Source: Marchantia polymorpha subsp. ruderalis (taxonomy: Eukaryota; Streptophyta; Marchantiopsida; Marchantiales; Marchantiaceae). From it: a stretch of 64,000 nt of DNA. Below, piece by piece: positions 49,688 through 61,866 of this stretch. Below the pieces are notes generated by a model that made no database searches, was not told the DNA's origin, and worked only from the letters and a program-made list of their open reading frames with translations. The stretch is from contig AP031354.1 in NCBI GenBank assembly GCA_037833965.1, positions 10,394,001 to 10,458,000 of the forward strand. The letters are read 5' to 3'. The translations under genes and the position numbers were made by a program. Positions within the stretch are counted from its first letter, which is position 1. The number at the start of each line of letters is the position of its first letter.

Positions 49688-49943
49688 ATCTTTGCAAGGA
49701 TAGGAAAAGGTGTAGAATCAGAAGCAGTGCACAACATGGAATCATATGACAACAATACTAGATGGAGCTAAAGTTTTTGTAGGGACAGAAAAAAGAGGAA
49801 GAATTGGAATTAGTGCACAACTTGGGAGCATATGGCAGCGAGACTGGACATGGATAAAGTTTATGCACGAATAAGAGAAGGGGGGGAGAATTAAAAGTGG
49901 TGCACATTATGAGAACATATTCAATCGAGACAAGTGCATTTTG
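49688..49943. repeat. degenerate ~85-bp triplicate
   Basis: Three diverged copies share a G/A-rich start (..AGGGACAGAAAA.AGAGG-type), then AGAATTGGAA.TAGTGCACAA, then a ..GGGA.CATATG..A..GA-type end. They lie where the 5' LTR of the gag-protease fossil would be expected and may be LTR-internal repeats. Confidence 0.6.
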
Positions 49944-50747
49944 ATTCTCGACATGGAGATATTCATTCGTTTGAGTGTAGATGAGTTGAATGAGTTGCAA
50001 TCAGAGCGCAAGTTTGTATTGAATGTCTGACCAACCAAATTCAGCTTGAATGTGAAATCTACTTTTGCGCTAAAGTGAAGCAAATGACACGAAGTTGTTA
50101 TAATGGACGATGAAAGTTCAATACGTAGCTCAGCTCACATCCATGATACAATAGTTGATGCAAATTGATGGAACCAGCTGGCTCCACCGCTAGAGATCTC
50201 CTACACAACACTGGACGTTGCGATATCGGTTGTGCAAGCTTACGCATTCAGTCAGGACTAAGCCATCGTGATTAAGCGCAGACGCAGGGTTGGTAAAACC
50301 AATGATGGAGCTATCAAGGCACTTGATGTTCTGTGTTTCCACTGAAACAAATTGGTTGTCTATGAATGTTCTCTTTAGGTCAACACATCCAACCGTAACA
50401 CTGGCTGTCAATTCAAAGGAAAAATCAACAACAGAGGAGTTGGCAAATAAGAAAGACAAACCCAACTTGTATGGGAGATATAAGCCCAATCCGCCCAACA
50501 TAACCACGACGCTCTTGCTCATCCCACTGTCCATCTGCAAGATTGCATACTACAAGACCAACGATAGACACCGCTTACTCTTAGTCGTGCTAGTGTTACA
50601 ACCAACAAAATTGTTACGACACTACGGCAGAATGAAGTGATACCTGTAACATATAAAGATATCTGGAATTTATGTTAAAAGAAGAGTGTTTGGGTACTTG
50701 CAGACAGGTCTCCACTTTTTGCGTTGCTTGACAATTTGACCGCTACC
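49944..50747. other. unassigned DNA
   Basis: Two opposing frames of 116 codons (50,190-50,540 on - and 50,290-50,640 on +) overlap each other. Neither has a motif I recognise. Confidence 0.35.
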
Positions 50748-50798
50748 GGAAGCACATTGTATTTGATCTAAGTATACGATCAAATACAATGTGCTTCC
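50748..50798. repeat. perfect hairpin, 21-bp arms, 9-nt loop
   Basis: GGAAGCACATTGTATTTGATC (50,748-50,768) pairs without mismatch with 50,778-50,798. Confidence 0.9.
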
Positions 50799-51146
50799 AG
50801 TCCGTCAGCAAGAGTAGGAAGATTACATGTGTACTCCCAATAATATTAAAAAGATTTTAAACGTTTTTGATGTTTTTCTAACAACTTTTGTCACGAATCT
50901 AAGAACTTGCGTCAATAAATACAATGGTTGAATATCGTTTTTGCTGATATGTCAACGACATATCAGCGATCTTGCGAGCGCCTAATGATTTTTTACAAAT
51001 TCCTCCAAAATCTGACGAAACTTTCGTCAATTTTCCAACTAAGACCCAATTTCCGTTGAAAAATTTGCCTTTTGTCGCGGTGTGTTCATGTTTTTCTGCC
51101 ACCCCGAGTCGATCTGGTCTTCTAAATCTCCGGGACTCACTTCGAG

Positions 51147-51665
51147 CTAGTTTCTCGAAGATTTAACTAGAGGATAAGCTCTTGATGATTCGTTAGAACA
51201 AATCCCATTTTCTCTGAACTCAATATCAACTGCGCGATTTAAGAGATAATCGACTTCGCTGTGAGTTATTTTTCCTTCTTGTATCACTTCAACTCCAAGC
51301 GTTTCTTCTCTCAGACTCTCCTGTTTCAGATTCGCTACGGAGAATTTCCAAACCCCAAAATTCATTTTCCGACTCCGAGGTAAGTCCAGACTGTCATCGA
51401 CGCTTGATTCTTGTGGACTGCATGTTTCACCAGTATGGCGTTGTGCAAAACGATCTGCAACTGCACAATGTGCTCTTCGCCAACACCCAGTTCTGGCATT
51501 CAAGAAGGTCCATAGCAATTTCAAACCATACGATTGGTTCATCTTCTGTTGGAAAGGATAGGGAGCCGAGTGGAGATTAATGATTGCTACGACACTTCGG
51601 TCTTCATCCTCCTTATCCTCGTCGAGCCCATCCATGTTCCTAGCTTCGTCACTTTCCCCAACCAA
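51147..51665 (-). other. open frame of 172 codons, unassigned
   Basis: The longest open frame between 49.9 and 55 kb. It is acidic at the start, then mixed, with no recognised domain and no neighbouring exon chain. The setting between repeats suggests it may be a piece of an unrecognised transposon. A hairpin lies just beyond it at 51,773-51,804. Confidence 0.3.
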
Positions 51666-51772
51666 CCGTCATTCGCTCGGCCTTCAGACCTTCAATACAT
51701 GATTCAACTGTACTGCGAACTCCCACTACAGTTTTCTGATATCTTCTAGCTCTATGTTACCCGTAGAAGAAG

Positions 51773-51804
51773 GTGATGCAAAACTCAAAAGAATTTTGCA
51801 TCAC
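51773..51804. repeat. hairpin, 11-bp arms, 10-nt loop
   Basis: GTGATGCAAAA (51,773-51,783) pairs with TTTTGCATCAC (51,794-51,804). Confidence 0.75.
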
Positions 51805-52860
51805 TTCGCTTCCCTTCGAACAGACTTCTAAACCTGTGTGACTTTTGGTACTCTTTAATAAAAATAGTTCGTCCACAAGGTTCAGAGCTTCGTGCTACAT
51901 TTCTCAAGCACGCTTGCTTCCCCGAAAACCTGGCCGCGCTCGTCCACTCGCACATTCATAAAATGTCCACAACACCTTCTAGCGACCCCTCCAGCAAAAT
52001 GAAGTGATTCTTCATCTCCAAACCGTATACGACTGGAATTTCGAACAGCGCAGGGGTAGCACTTCTCCGGCCGAAATCATCCCTCGTCGAGCTCGTAACC
52101 TTGAAAGCAACGCAACGCAGGTCAAGCACTGAGAGCCACTACCGCACGGTCAACAAAACGAAGACAAGATGGAAAACCTGTTCGTTTCGTCTGCCCGCAT
52201 CTCAAAACCACTCAGTCCCGCACGAACACATCGCAATTAAGAAATCCTCGGACCCCAACCTTCGGACCTCGCCCGTTTCTTAATTTCTGGATTGTGACAC
52301 AGCTCCAGGCTACGAAGCGCGCAAAAACGTTTTCGCCCAAGTCGTCTTGGAAATCGGAACTCCTCAAGAGCGCTAGCGGAGGCACAGGCGCGCTTCTCTG
52401 CACTTTCCTTGATGATTTCCTTGATTCCTTCCTGACCTCGAGTTTCTCAAGTCCTCCCATAATAATACATGTCACTGTTAAATTTTTGGTACAGCGACCA
52501 GTAAACTAACCCAGCTCCTTGTAGAAATCTGATGATTTGTGAATTCAATTGAGGTTCTTCGAAAAAACCTCAAGAAAAATCTCGAAAGAAATTTTCAAAT
52601 TACGACTCAAAAATCTCACGCAGAGTCGGAACGGGCTGTATGCGAGAACCCAATAGAGACACGGTGACACATAATTAACGTGGTTCAAGAAGAGGGCTAA
52701 CTCCACCCACAACTCTCAGCATTTTACTCTAAGTCTTGTGAGAAATATCTAAGTCGAGGTTTTTATCCCCAGTCCAGGCGACCCGAGGTTATTCTTTAAC
52801 TTGAGTTAACTTCAACTAAACAAGTGTACAAGATATACAACGATAAATCCACCACGACCT
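51805..52860. other. unassigned, repeat-like DNA
   Basis: No supported gene. From about 52,660 the text TAACGTGGTTCAAGAAGAGGG followed by CTAACTCCACCCACAA reads like the leader or LTR segment of a plant LTR retroelement, but I could not set boundaries. Confidence 0.35.
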
Positions 52861-53292
52861 GAACAACATGAGTGTTAGTGCATTTTCTCAACAACAATAT
52901 AAATTCATCGTAACCACGCATTCCATACGAGCTGAACAACATGAGTGTCAGTGCATTTTCTCAACAACAATATAAATTCATCGTAACCACGCATTCCATA
53001 CGAGTTGAATAACATGAGTGTCAGTGCATTTTCTCAACAACAATATAAATTCATCGTAACCACGCATTCCAGACGAGTAGAACAACATTAGTGTTAGCGT
53101 ATTTTCTCAATAACAATATAAATTCATCGTAACCACGCATTCGGACGAGTAGAACAACACGAGTGTTAGCCCATTTTCTCAACAACAATATGTATTCATT
53201 GTAAGCATGCATTCCGGACTAGTTGAACAACATGAGTGTTAGCGCATTTTCTTAACAACAATATATATTCATTGTAAGCACGCATTCCAGTG
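52861..53292. repeat. 73-bp minisatellite, six copies
   Basis: Units start with GAACAACATGAGTGT at 52,861, 52,934, 53,007, 53,080, 53,152 and 53,225, and each ends near ACCACGCATTCC.. GACGAG. Copies 1-3 are nearly alike. Copies 5-6 are more diverged (TGTATTCATTGTAAGCA in place of TAAATTCATCGTAACCA). Confidence 0.92.
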
Positions 53293-55240
53293 TCATATTG
53301 TGACCTTGTTGGTGGACAAGTTTGATTAGCATGATTGGTACAACCTACGCGTGTTGCAAGTGCAGTATCGGCAACGCAGTGCGACACAGATCAGTCTCCA
53401 AAGAACAAGAATCAATTGGTGTGGAGGGAGTCGAGGGGCGGCCGCAATGCGAGGCACCCAGAGTGAGACGCGGACGAAGGGCTCGACGCACTGCGATGAA
53501 GAAGCGGCTCGGTCATTGCCAGGTACTTCCCGTACCTTACCAATCACATACCTCTAATAAAGTAGGGTGAGGATAATTAGCCAAAAATGAATGATAACTA
53601 ACCACTCCGTTTAAAAACTAATAGATCAATTGGTCTAGAGATATACACTTGAGAAATCCAAAGACTTGTTCTATTTGTGGACAAATTACCATAATATTTC
53701 AAGAATTAAACTTAACCTGTGAAATCTCGCAATGTATGCTTGTTCATACAACTAGCAAAATAAAATGGCTTGCATCGTAAGAATTTTCCTTATGATGACG
53801 TTTCGACTTGTGCGTTTCTTACGGTGAAATTATCGAGTTACGAATATAAAATGGTGAAGTCCGTTATATTCAATGTTACAAATTTTCACTCCGAACTTTT
53901 CTGCAAAAGAAGGAAAATAGGTTGTTCATTACATAACTGTATTAACGCAATAGTTCCGATAGCATGTAATGATGATTCCGATTTACAAACGTGAGGGTTT
54001 AATATCGTCCGACTCTAAAAACACAAATGTCCATTGGAGCTAAATTTTGGAGCCAAAATTACTTACAGAAGAGTGTGCCAGTGGATTCTAGCGATGCTAG
54101 TGGCATTGCTAGAATCCATAAACTAGACAAAAGACTAGACAACTTCATGTTTAACTCCAAGCTCTGCCTTGATGAATGCGGAGGTGAAGATAAAGAAAGG
54201 AAGTGATACATTACAAATGTGATGAGTGATGCGAGTTTTCCTTCATTCTGTCCAGATCAGAAATCGATAGTGTGAAAAAAGTCAGAGTCATTTTGCCCTT
54301 ATACGTAAGCTTACTTTCTCCCAAAGTTCCCACTTATGGTTAAAAACAATGAAAACAAAATGCTACAAAGTCCGGAGACGGAGACAGAATCAAGGAGGCC
54401 ACTGAGAGATCAGAAACTCTAGCATGCCTTGGAACGGTGATGTAACTCCAATCGTCCATGCTTACGAGCTTAGGTCCGCACTCTAACGATAATTCCTAGT
54501 GCATCTGATCTTCAGCATATCGAAATGAAGCACATAGCATACGACGTTTTGAGAAAAATGAATCAAGGCTACAATTTTACTTCTCTTAAAAGGTATTTGT
54601 AACACAGCTGAACAAGCGTTCCAAATACCATGAAATTTGACTGGCTTTGAAAATGGTCATAGGAAATATATTTTACAGCCTTTTTGCAGCACAACGTGAA
54701 AGTAATGGGATTTATTACACAGGCTTCTTAAAAAGATCTGCTAGGTGTCGCTTGAAACAGATGAGTAGATCCACCATAATGCCACATTCATATCTGCAGT
54801 AAAAAGAGCGAAACTACTTCAGTTTCTTCTCACAAAACAAGCATAAGTGTAGGAAGCACCGAACATGCTCGAGCGATGTGCGATCTGACGATGTAAAACA
54901 ACAAGAATTTGTTACCACGAAGCTGATATATATATCCTACATATATATGTAGGAAAAGAGAGCATACCCTGCAACCTGTCAAGCTCATGTACTTGGATAA
55001 TAAGAAGGTGTAGAGAGAACAGACAAAAACTCACCAAGGAGTCAATGACGAAACGATCCAAAAGGTCACTGTCTTCTCAGCCCTTGTCTACCTCCTGCAC
55101 CAGGACCTTCTCAAGCGATGAATTAGAAGCAAACGCCTCCTCACATGTCCCAACATAATCATTTACAAACCGAATAATCTCCGACAAACAGGACCCCAGA
55201 ACCTTGTCAATATCTCCCCGCTGGTCTATGTATGTGACAA
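53293..55240. other. unassigned DNA downstream of EXO84B
   Basis: Short overlapping frames at 53,322-53,570 occur on both strands and carry no motif. A 14-bp-arm hairpin lies at 54,083-54,117. The last part may be 3' untranslated region of EXO84B, with a possible AATAAA on the minus strand at 54,711-54,716. Confidence 0.4.
54083..54117. repeat. hairpin, 14-bp arms with one mismatch, 7-nt loop
   Basis: GGATTCTAGCGATG (54,083-54,096) pairs with CATTGCTAGAATCC (54,104-54,117), with one mismatch. Confidence 0.8.
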
Positions 55241-55326
55241 CAATGGTTGTCAATTATCCATTTGTCTATCAAATTTAAACTCTTTCAAGAGCCCCACCAA
55301 GCGTGCATGATCTCACGCAAATTTCA

Positions 55327-58300
55327 CTATTCACTTCGTACTGAAGATACAGATTGTGCAGATATAGAATGCGTGGGACTTCCGGGTTCGCCGTTGATAT
55401 TGGAACCCTTAGTCCAACCGCTGCGAAGCTTTCGCAGACCATCCTTAGCCGTTTCGATGAACCAACCTTCCTCTGGCAAGACCGCTTCTGGGTCGGCCCC
55501 AGTGGCCAAATACGCACTAATGGCCCGTGTAGAAAGATCATTGATCACTTGACGCATAATCCTCGAAGGATAGCGTAAATGGCCAGCTATCTGCATGACA
55601 AACTCCATATCCAAAATGAACTGTACCACCAACAACCCAACGATAGTATCAGTACTGGTAATGTCGATGTTACAGCGTCGAAATAGAACAGTTCAGTTCG
55701 CCCATGAGTAAGACATACAGTATAAAACTCGGAGATAATTCCGTGATAATATGAAGTGAATCATATGCATCATCGTAAGAGGATGAAGAAGCTGTAAAAA
55801 AACGATGATTCCCTTGTCTAGCTAACAAAAGAGATTGGAAACAGTTTCGAGCATTTGAATGAATGACTACTGGAAAATAAGGCATTCTCTAATTTGTTTG
55901 AACTGCCTGACAAAATAATCCTCGAGGTCCTTCCGAGTGACCGGGTAAAAGCTAGCGAAATGAAAACCCTCTAATGAGATTGATTGCAGCGCTAACTGAC
56001 TGGCGAATTAATAGTTAGAGCAGAAAGGAGAATATGGTTTGCAAACTTCAAAGAATCAACTTTCCATCTGCTGAGCCTCTTACTTGTTGGAGTCCAATGG
56101 GGCCAATTGCTCTTTCTCCACCCTCTTCAATCAGATCCCAGAAGTCTTCAACATTAGACAGGCAATATACAAATGTTTCGCTTAGCCGCATGCACAGCAA
56201 ACTGGTCATCCTCTCCCTTCCAGCAAGGAGTTCTTGCGCAATTTGATTGATGGTTGTGACCTTGAAGTAAAAGGCCTGTTCAAAGGCAAGAGATATGAAA
56301 ACGTCATCAGCAGAGATTAGAACCTTGCGAGCACTAGTTTCTAAACGTCATATGTGAATGCAATTATGTGGAACTAAATAATATAGTAACTCGAGAAAAC
56401 AATCTTGAAATTTGATACGTCTTGAACTATGAAAGACTACTTAAAATGCAAGAGACTTCCTTTAAGTATATCAAGGGCATATTTATCGCGGGTTCTGGGT
56501 CTAGAGAAAGCCTACATAATTAGGCACAATCATCATTCTGTTGTAGTCATCTATCATAAAAGCAAACATTATGAAATATGTAAGATTGTCACCTGGAAAG
56601 TTCGCGTAGGCATGGGTTCTTGGTGCCATGTGTTTTCATCCACCTCAAAATCGAGTCTCAGGTATGTCTCAGGTGTAAGACGAATATCTTCAGTCTCTTC
56701 AGCATTGTATACCACATCGAAGGTATGATACTGACAAAAATGATCTCGTAATCTTTCAAAGCCCCGTTGCAATCGCCTCCTCCAATCCTTCAGCTCTGGC
56801 ATCCTGGCAGCTGCTACTACTGATTGTCTTTCTACACTTCTTCTCACACGCGTATCCTCTTTCATACCAGTTGATGGAATTAATTTTGCAGCTGCTCGGG
56901 GTAAAAGTTCATCTGCAAGGGCAGCCGCGTTTCCCAGAATAACAAGCTGTTGCTGGAAGGACTCTGCAGGCTGCACTTTATTCATGTCGGTTTTATGAAA
57001 TTCTTCTTCCTCTTCCTCGGCAAGGGCTGGTAAGGCTTTCATGAGTAAATTTACATATGAATCAAAAATTAAAGCTAGACCATCTAACGCATGTCCAGCA
57101 AGCTGCATATTAATGAGTGGAGAAACATCCTCAAGGAAGTCCTGCACAAACATACAAAAAGGATGCTTTTAGTCAAAGAAACAGATCACTGTACCAGCTC
57201 CATCATATAAGTAAGTCTACCAAAGACAGCATAATGTATCCCAGCAGCCTGAAGAATGATTACTTCGTGTCGTCTGTTACAAATGACAGAAGGACGGGCA
57301 CAAACAAGAAGCAAGGACACAAAGCTCTCACCTGCACCATTGCATTGAAGCGATGTGCGCTGCTTGACAGCTTCACAGTTAAGGAGAATCCACCGCCCGG
57401 TACAGTAACACGACCTTGCGTACGAGATTGGCTGGCAGGTAAAGACGTCAAAACCCAGTCATCTGCCGCAGCCAGAGCGGCCACACTCTCCTCAATTCTT
57501 TTAAGATTAGCCTCTAGGGCCTGCTCGACACTCGGTCGGACAAGTTTGGTAAGAACGGATGAGAGCGCTAATCCTTGGTCTTCCAGGAGAGAACAATGCC
57601 CGATAGCAATCTGAACACACTCTGCTGCAGCTCTAAGACCCCCAGCTGCAGCTGATGAAGACAAAACGTGCCGTTCTACCAGCGAGGCGAAATTTTCTGT
57701 TTCACTTCTAGCCCAAAGTACCAGCTCTGAAGCATACGGTGAGCTTTCACCAAATACACCAACCGAATCCCGTGCTGCCTGCAAACAAGCAAGGCACAAC
57801 CCAGTCAGTTATCACAAATGACTGTTGGACACACCTCTGCTCTTAAACACCAAAGATATAAATGTATGCTGCAAACGATAAGGGAAAAGTACAGCAAGAC
57901 TCAATTAACGAGCATCATGTGCCAATTCAGTCCATGGAGCTATTTGGTAATCTGTTCTTCGAGGTATTATGGCATTTGGAAATTCACTGACTACGATGAA
58001 AATTCCCAGAAACGAAAAGTTCTCCGTGGGGCTGAAATCCCAGGCATTGGGGCGAGACATACCTGTGCTATTGCAGAAAAGACAAGCTGTGACAAAGCAG
58101 CTGTGTATGCCCCTCCGTAGGAAGTTCCACTCGGTCGCAACGTTCTGATGTTGTGCTGAAGACGTTCGTGATGAGATTTGAGCAAAAGAGTGTGAGCGCG
58201 GGGCCCGTCCCCTAGCTTCTCGAGGGCTGCAATAGCACTTCGTAGTTCAGATCCCCTGACGGACGGTTGTTTAGCTGCTTCAGCTAGCTGTTCTGCTAGT

Positions 58301-59504
58301 CTCGCCCTCCGCTCAGATAGAGCAGCCTGAAGAGCGACGACAAAAGAATTTTCCTTGTTCCCTTCAGTTCTCTGTCCTTCTGCAACCAACCTTTCCCCAT
58401 CATCCAATGCTAACAATGCGGCTGGAACTTTTCGCTCAGCTAAAAGAACATCTAATTTATCCGGAAGCACTTGAGCAAGTATCTCTAGCTCAGAGGGTGT
58501 CGTATCATGAGTGAGATAACTAATATCCTCTGTATCCTCGGACGCTGCTTTGATCGTAGCTAAAGAAGTTCCCTCAGCCAGTCCGCGTATTAAAGTTTCT
58601 TGAGTAGATAAGAGATTGCGCATAGACACCAGTTCGCCTTCGAGGTCCGAAAGCTCTCGAGAAGTTCTGCAGCCACGAAAAAAGGTCAGCATTGTTTACC
58701 CCAATTTGAATGAACAAGAAGTTGGTACTTAACACTCTTTGAGACCAAAGCGCATGAACTTTTTAGCACTCGAAAACTTGACAAGATTCGATAATTCATT
58801 TAGTGGCAGATGCAATGAGTTTAATAACAGAGGGTAAAATTATGAAGTTTCAAAAGGCCTTCCAACACATGAGACATTCATCCATCTAATGCCTAACTAG
58901 AGAAGAGTATAACCTTTTCTTCACACCAGTCTAACAGGAACAGCTGTTTCGTGTGCAAAACGTGGTGTTAAAACAAGCCTTGTAATGCACCGATTGTCAC
59001 CAATGAGCACTGGGATCAAGGTAGAGAATATATGGTACCTTATGAAAGCAGTGTAATTTGCATACACACTTTTTCGCATCTCCTCCGCAGAGGCTCTCTT
59101 CAAATCTTGTAATTCAGCACACAGTTGCCTTATGGCCTGGATGGAGGTAGATAGAGCAAGTCCATTAGATCATTAAACGACAGGAAGCAGATGATCTCAC
59201 GCCTTCGGGTCAGCAATTCTCCCCGTCTCACGGAAAGAGAACATAATCGGCAAACAATTCAGAAAAAAACATGGAGACACGAACGCTTCGGCCAACTCTC
59301 GAAAAAGAGATAAGAAAAAAGACCCGGATTCACCTTTTCGCTCATGGACTGACACTTGCCCTGCACATAGGCGTTGGCATCGAACTGATCGGACTCAAAC
59401 ACCCGAAGCTCATCCCGTAAGTGGCCATTGTAAGCTGGCGTTCCATTGGCCATAATCGGCCCCGAAATGCCCCGCACCCTCACGGAAGGCTTGACGGAAC
59501 CCAT
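55327..59504 (-). CDS. EXO84B: exocyst complex subunit EXO84B, seven exons
   Basis: Exocyst subunit that helps tether secretory vesicles to the plasma membrane. Exons: 59,334-59,504; 59,039-59,136; 58,063-58,666; 57,332-57,778; 56,593-57,141; 56,084-56,275; 55,327-55,620. All junctions are GT/AG with consistent phases, and the product is 784 aa (Arabidopsis EXO84B is about 750). The N-terminus has the plant EXO84 signature FDANAYVQGKCQSMSEK, then LKRASAEEMRKSVYANYTAF, and ELSDLEGELVSMRNLLSTQ in the Vps51/Exo84 helical segment. The long helical C-terminal half continues through exons 4-7 (for example MTSLLCMRLSETFVYCLS and FVMQIAGHLRYPSRIM) and ends in a Ser-rich tail. The ATG at 59,502-59,504 matches the family start. 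The gene looks intact. Confidence 0.95.
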
Positions 59505-59765
59505 CGTGCACCAGCACGAAGATCAGCACAGATTCCGATACGACTCAAAAACCAAACACCTCCACCGTCCACCCTGCCCTACACGCTCGCTCTCTCTCTC
59601 TCCCTCCCTCCCTCCCTCCCTCGGATCACGACACGATTTCTCCCGACACTACGACACCTCCCACTCACTCACTCACGAGATCTCACAAAGCACATTGGAT
59701 CCGAAAGTCCGCACAACCCCGCCGACGATTTCCGCACCTCGGCCTCACGGGGGCTCTGATCCTCT

Positions 59766-59807
<42 letters not shown>

Positions 59808-60037
59808 GATTGTCATGCGGATTACAGTCCTGGTCCCTCGAGCGCTCTCGCTCTTCTTCAGCCATGTCGACCGTGAGACCTCGGCCAGACTGTCGCTTCG
59901 CTCGCTCGCACACTCTTCGCCTCGCCTCGCTACTCCTCCTCCTCCTCCTTCTCCTTCGTTTCTAATGGCGCCTGTGGCTTTGAGCTCAAGGCACTTGGTC
60001 GCCTTTTTGCCCTGGTCTCGACATCGGGCCCTTCCTT
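59505..60037 (-). promoter_or_regulatory. 5' flank of EXO84B with CT/GA microsatellites
   Basis: Upstream of the EXO84B ATG. Read on the gene strand it holds a GA/GAGG-rich block at 59,585-59,622 and a (GA)n run at about 59,766-59,804. GA/CT repeats are common in plant leaders and promoters (GAGA-type sites). No TATA box stands out. Confidence 0.5.
59766..59804. repeat. (CT)n microsatellite
   Basis: An uninterrupted run of about 19 CT dinucleotides about 265-300 bp upstream of the EXO84B start codon. Confidence 0.95.
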
Positions 60038-60047
60038 TTGGCTGCAA

Positions 60048-60416
60048 ATGGCGGCACTTTTAGAGCTCCAGGTCCCGAGGAGCTTCGGCTGCTCTGCCTG
60101 CCCTCATTTAGAGGCCATTTGGGTCGAGGCCATTTGTCTCTCCCTCGCGCTTGGCGTGTTCTCTGCTGCAGGTGGGCGCGACTTGAAGCACACTATAGTG
60201 CCTGCCTGCCGGCCATCCAGAAATCCAGACTTCCGAGCAGCTTGTGGCCGGTTTTCCGGAATGAAATTGCACAGGGATCTGCGCTTTGCAAGTGATTTAT
60301 CAGTTATTTTCCTTGTTGTGAAGACAGAAACTATTCAGCCTAGACCATTTTCGACTCAGCCTGACATTCTCTGTGTTTTTTGTGACCGGCTTTTGCTGAG
60401 AGCTTTACCATCGTAG
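60048..60416 (+). other. 122-codon open frame, divergent from EXO84B, unassigned
   Basis: Opens with ATGGCGGCACTT in a fair context about 540 bp from the EXO84B start and points the other way. No domain is recognised. It could be the first exon of an unknown gene or a divergent transcript, or chance in GC-rich promoter DNA. Confidence 0.2.
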
Positions 60417-61866
60417 CCCTTTACGCGCTGACCTTGACCCATGGCATTTTAGCGCAGAGCATAGTCAGAAAAGTCCATCCACAGCTAATGCCTTTAGACA
60501 ATGTGCAAAACGAGGTTAATATTAAACTGAATGAGAACAGACACGCAGAGTGCGTATACAATCAGGTCTTATTTGTATCCGTCCCGTTTACACTATTTGG
60601 ACAAGTTCCTCAGTGACTAGATTTCTTTTAACCAGTTTGTTAGGGTGCACTGGGGAACTGAAGGCTGGCTCAAGAAGTGCCTTACCAAGTGAAATGAAGC
60701 TGTCTTAGATGTCAGTTGGTTATGCTGAGATCAAGCTATCTTATCTCTAGATACCTCTCTATGTTGTTTCTCGGTGGCAAAAGGCTGCTGTTTACACAAC
60801 CCGGATAAGTAACCGGCTAAGGATCAAGGTTGGCTTTACTGGTGGTTCACACTATCCAAATACTATCTTGCTGTACACTTCACACGAACCAAGAACTAAT
60901 CCATTCTAGATTCAGTTTCCTACGAGCCTTCTCAGATCATGAGACCAACCCGTCTGTGTCCCAATCTGCACGCGCATGAAGAAAGAAAAAGGACGAGCTT
61001 TCTTGATCGTAAATGCGAGCGCCTTTTCCCCTGGCCGTGACTTCTGTCCTAAAGGAAAAACTGTACGTCCTTGTGATAGTAATGAGCAGACAGTAGACGG
61101 CATCACCAGATTCACCACTAACAACTTCCAAAGTGAGCGAGGACAACAAATTTCTCCTCTCCTTTAGCGTAATCGCCCTTCACCACAAGGGGGGCATAGA
61201 TGAAAAACTGTACTGTATTACTTAGAACAGTTACCCAAATGAGAAGTAGGATCAACATGTACGAGGGTAGTCTCGTACATTCTTCCTACTTATCCTCTGT
61301 GGACATGAGTGGCAAGTACAGAGCTTATTCGTTTGCATTTGCCTTCTCGTCTGTTTGGATCGATTTGTACAATAATTACAGCTTATATTTGTCAAAGAAC
61401 ATTTTGTCGCAGACTCTGAAGTAAAAATGTCCAGATCAAAAGACATCTCGAAGCAACTTGGCTGCGAATGCCAAAGCTTCTATAACATCCAATCAAGACG
61501 CAAACTATTCACAAAACGATACCATCCACATGATCCAGAATATGCGACCAGTCCGTGCCAGCAGTACATGAATGAACCTGATATCTCATTGGATCAATAA
61601 ATTACTTGGTGATCTGACCTCTTTAATGACATTTCACGTCACAACCAACAGAAATGGTGCAAGATGATAGCTACATTCGATGATTAACCTGGACCTGAAC
61701 GCCTGCAATAACAGTGTATCAGGTAAAATAACTGAAGGGATGGGAAGACCCTAGAAACTTCACATTTAAATTCATTTCGTTTCATCTTTTCCTTTCTCCT
61801 CGCAGCTCCCGTTAGCAGCATCCCCACATTTCATCCGAGTCTCTAATTCCTTCATGTGTCAAAAAT
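60417..61866. other. intergenic DNA between ALG7 and EXO84B
   Basis: No exon recognised. The right end must contain the 3' untranslated region of ALG7 (-). Confidence 0.5.

Noticed and set aside
57117-57614. Plus-strand frame of 165 codons inside EXO84B
   Set aside because: Antisense shadow of EXO84B exon 4 and the adjoining intron.
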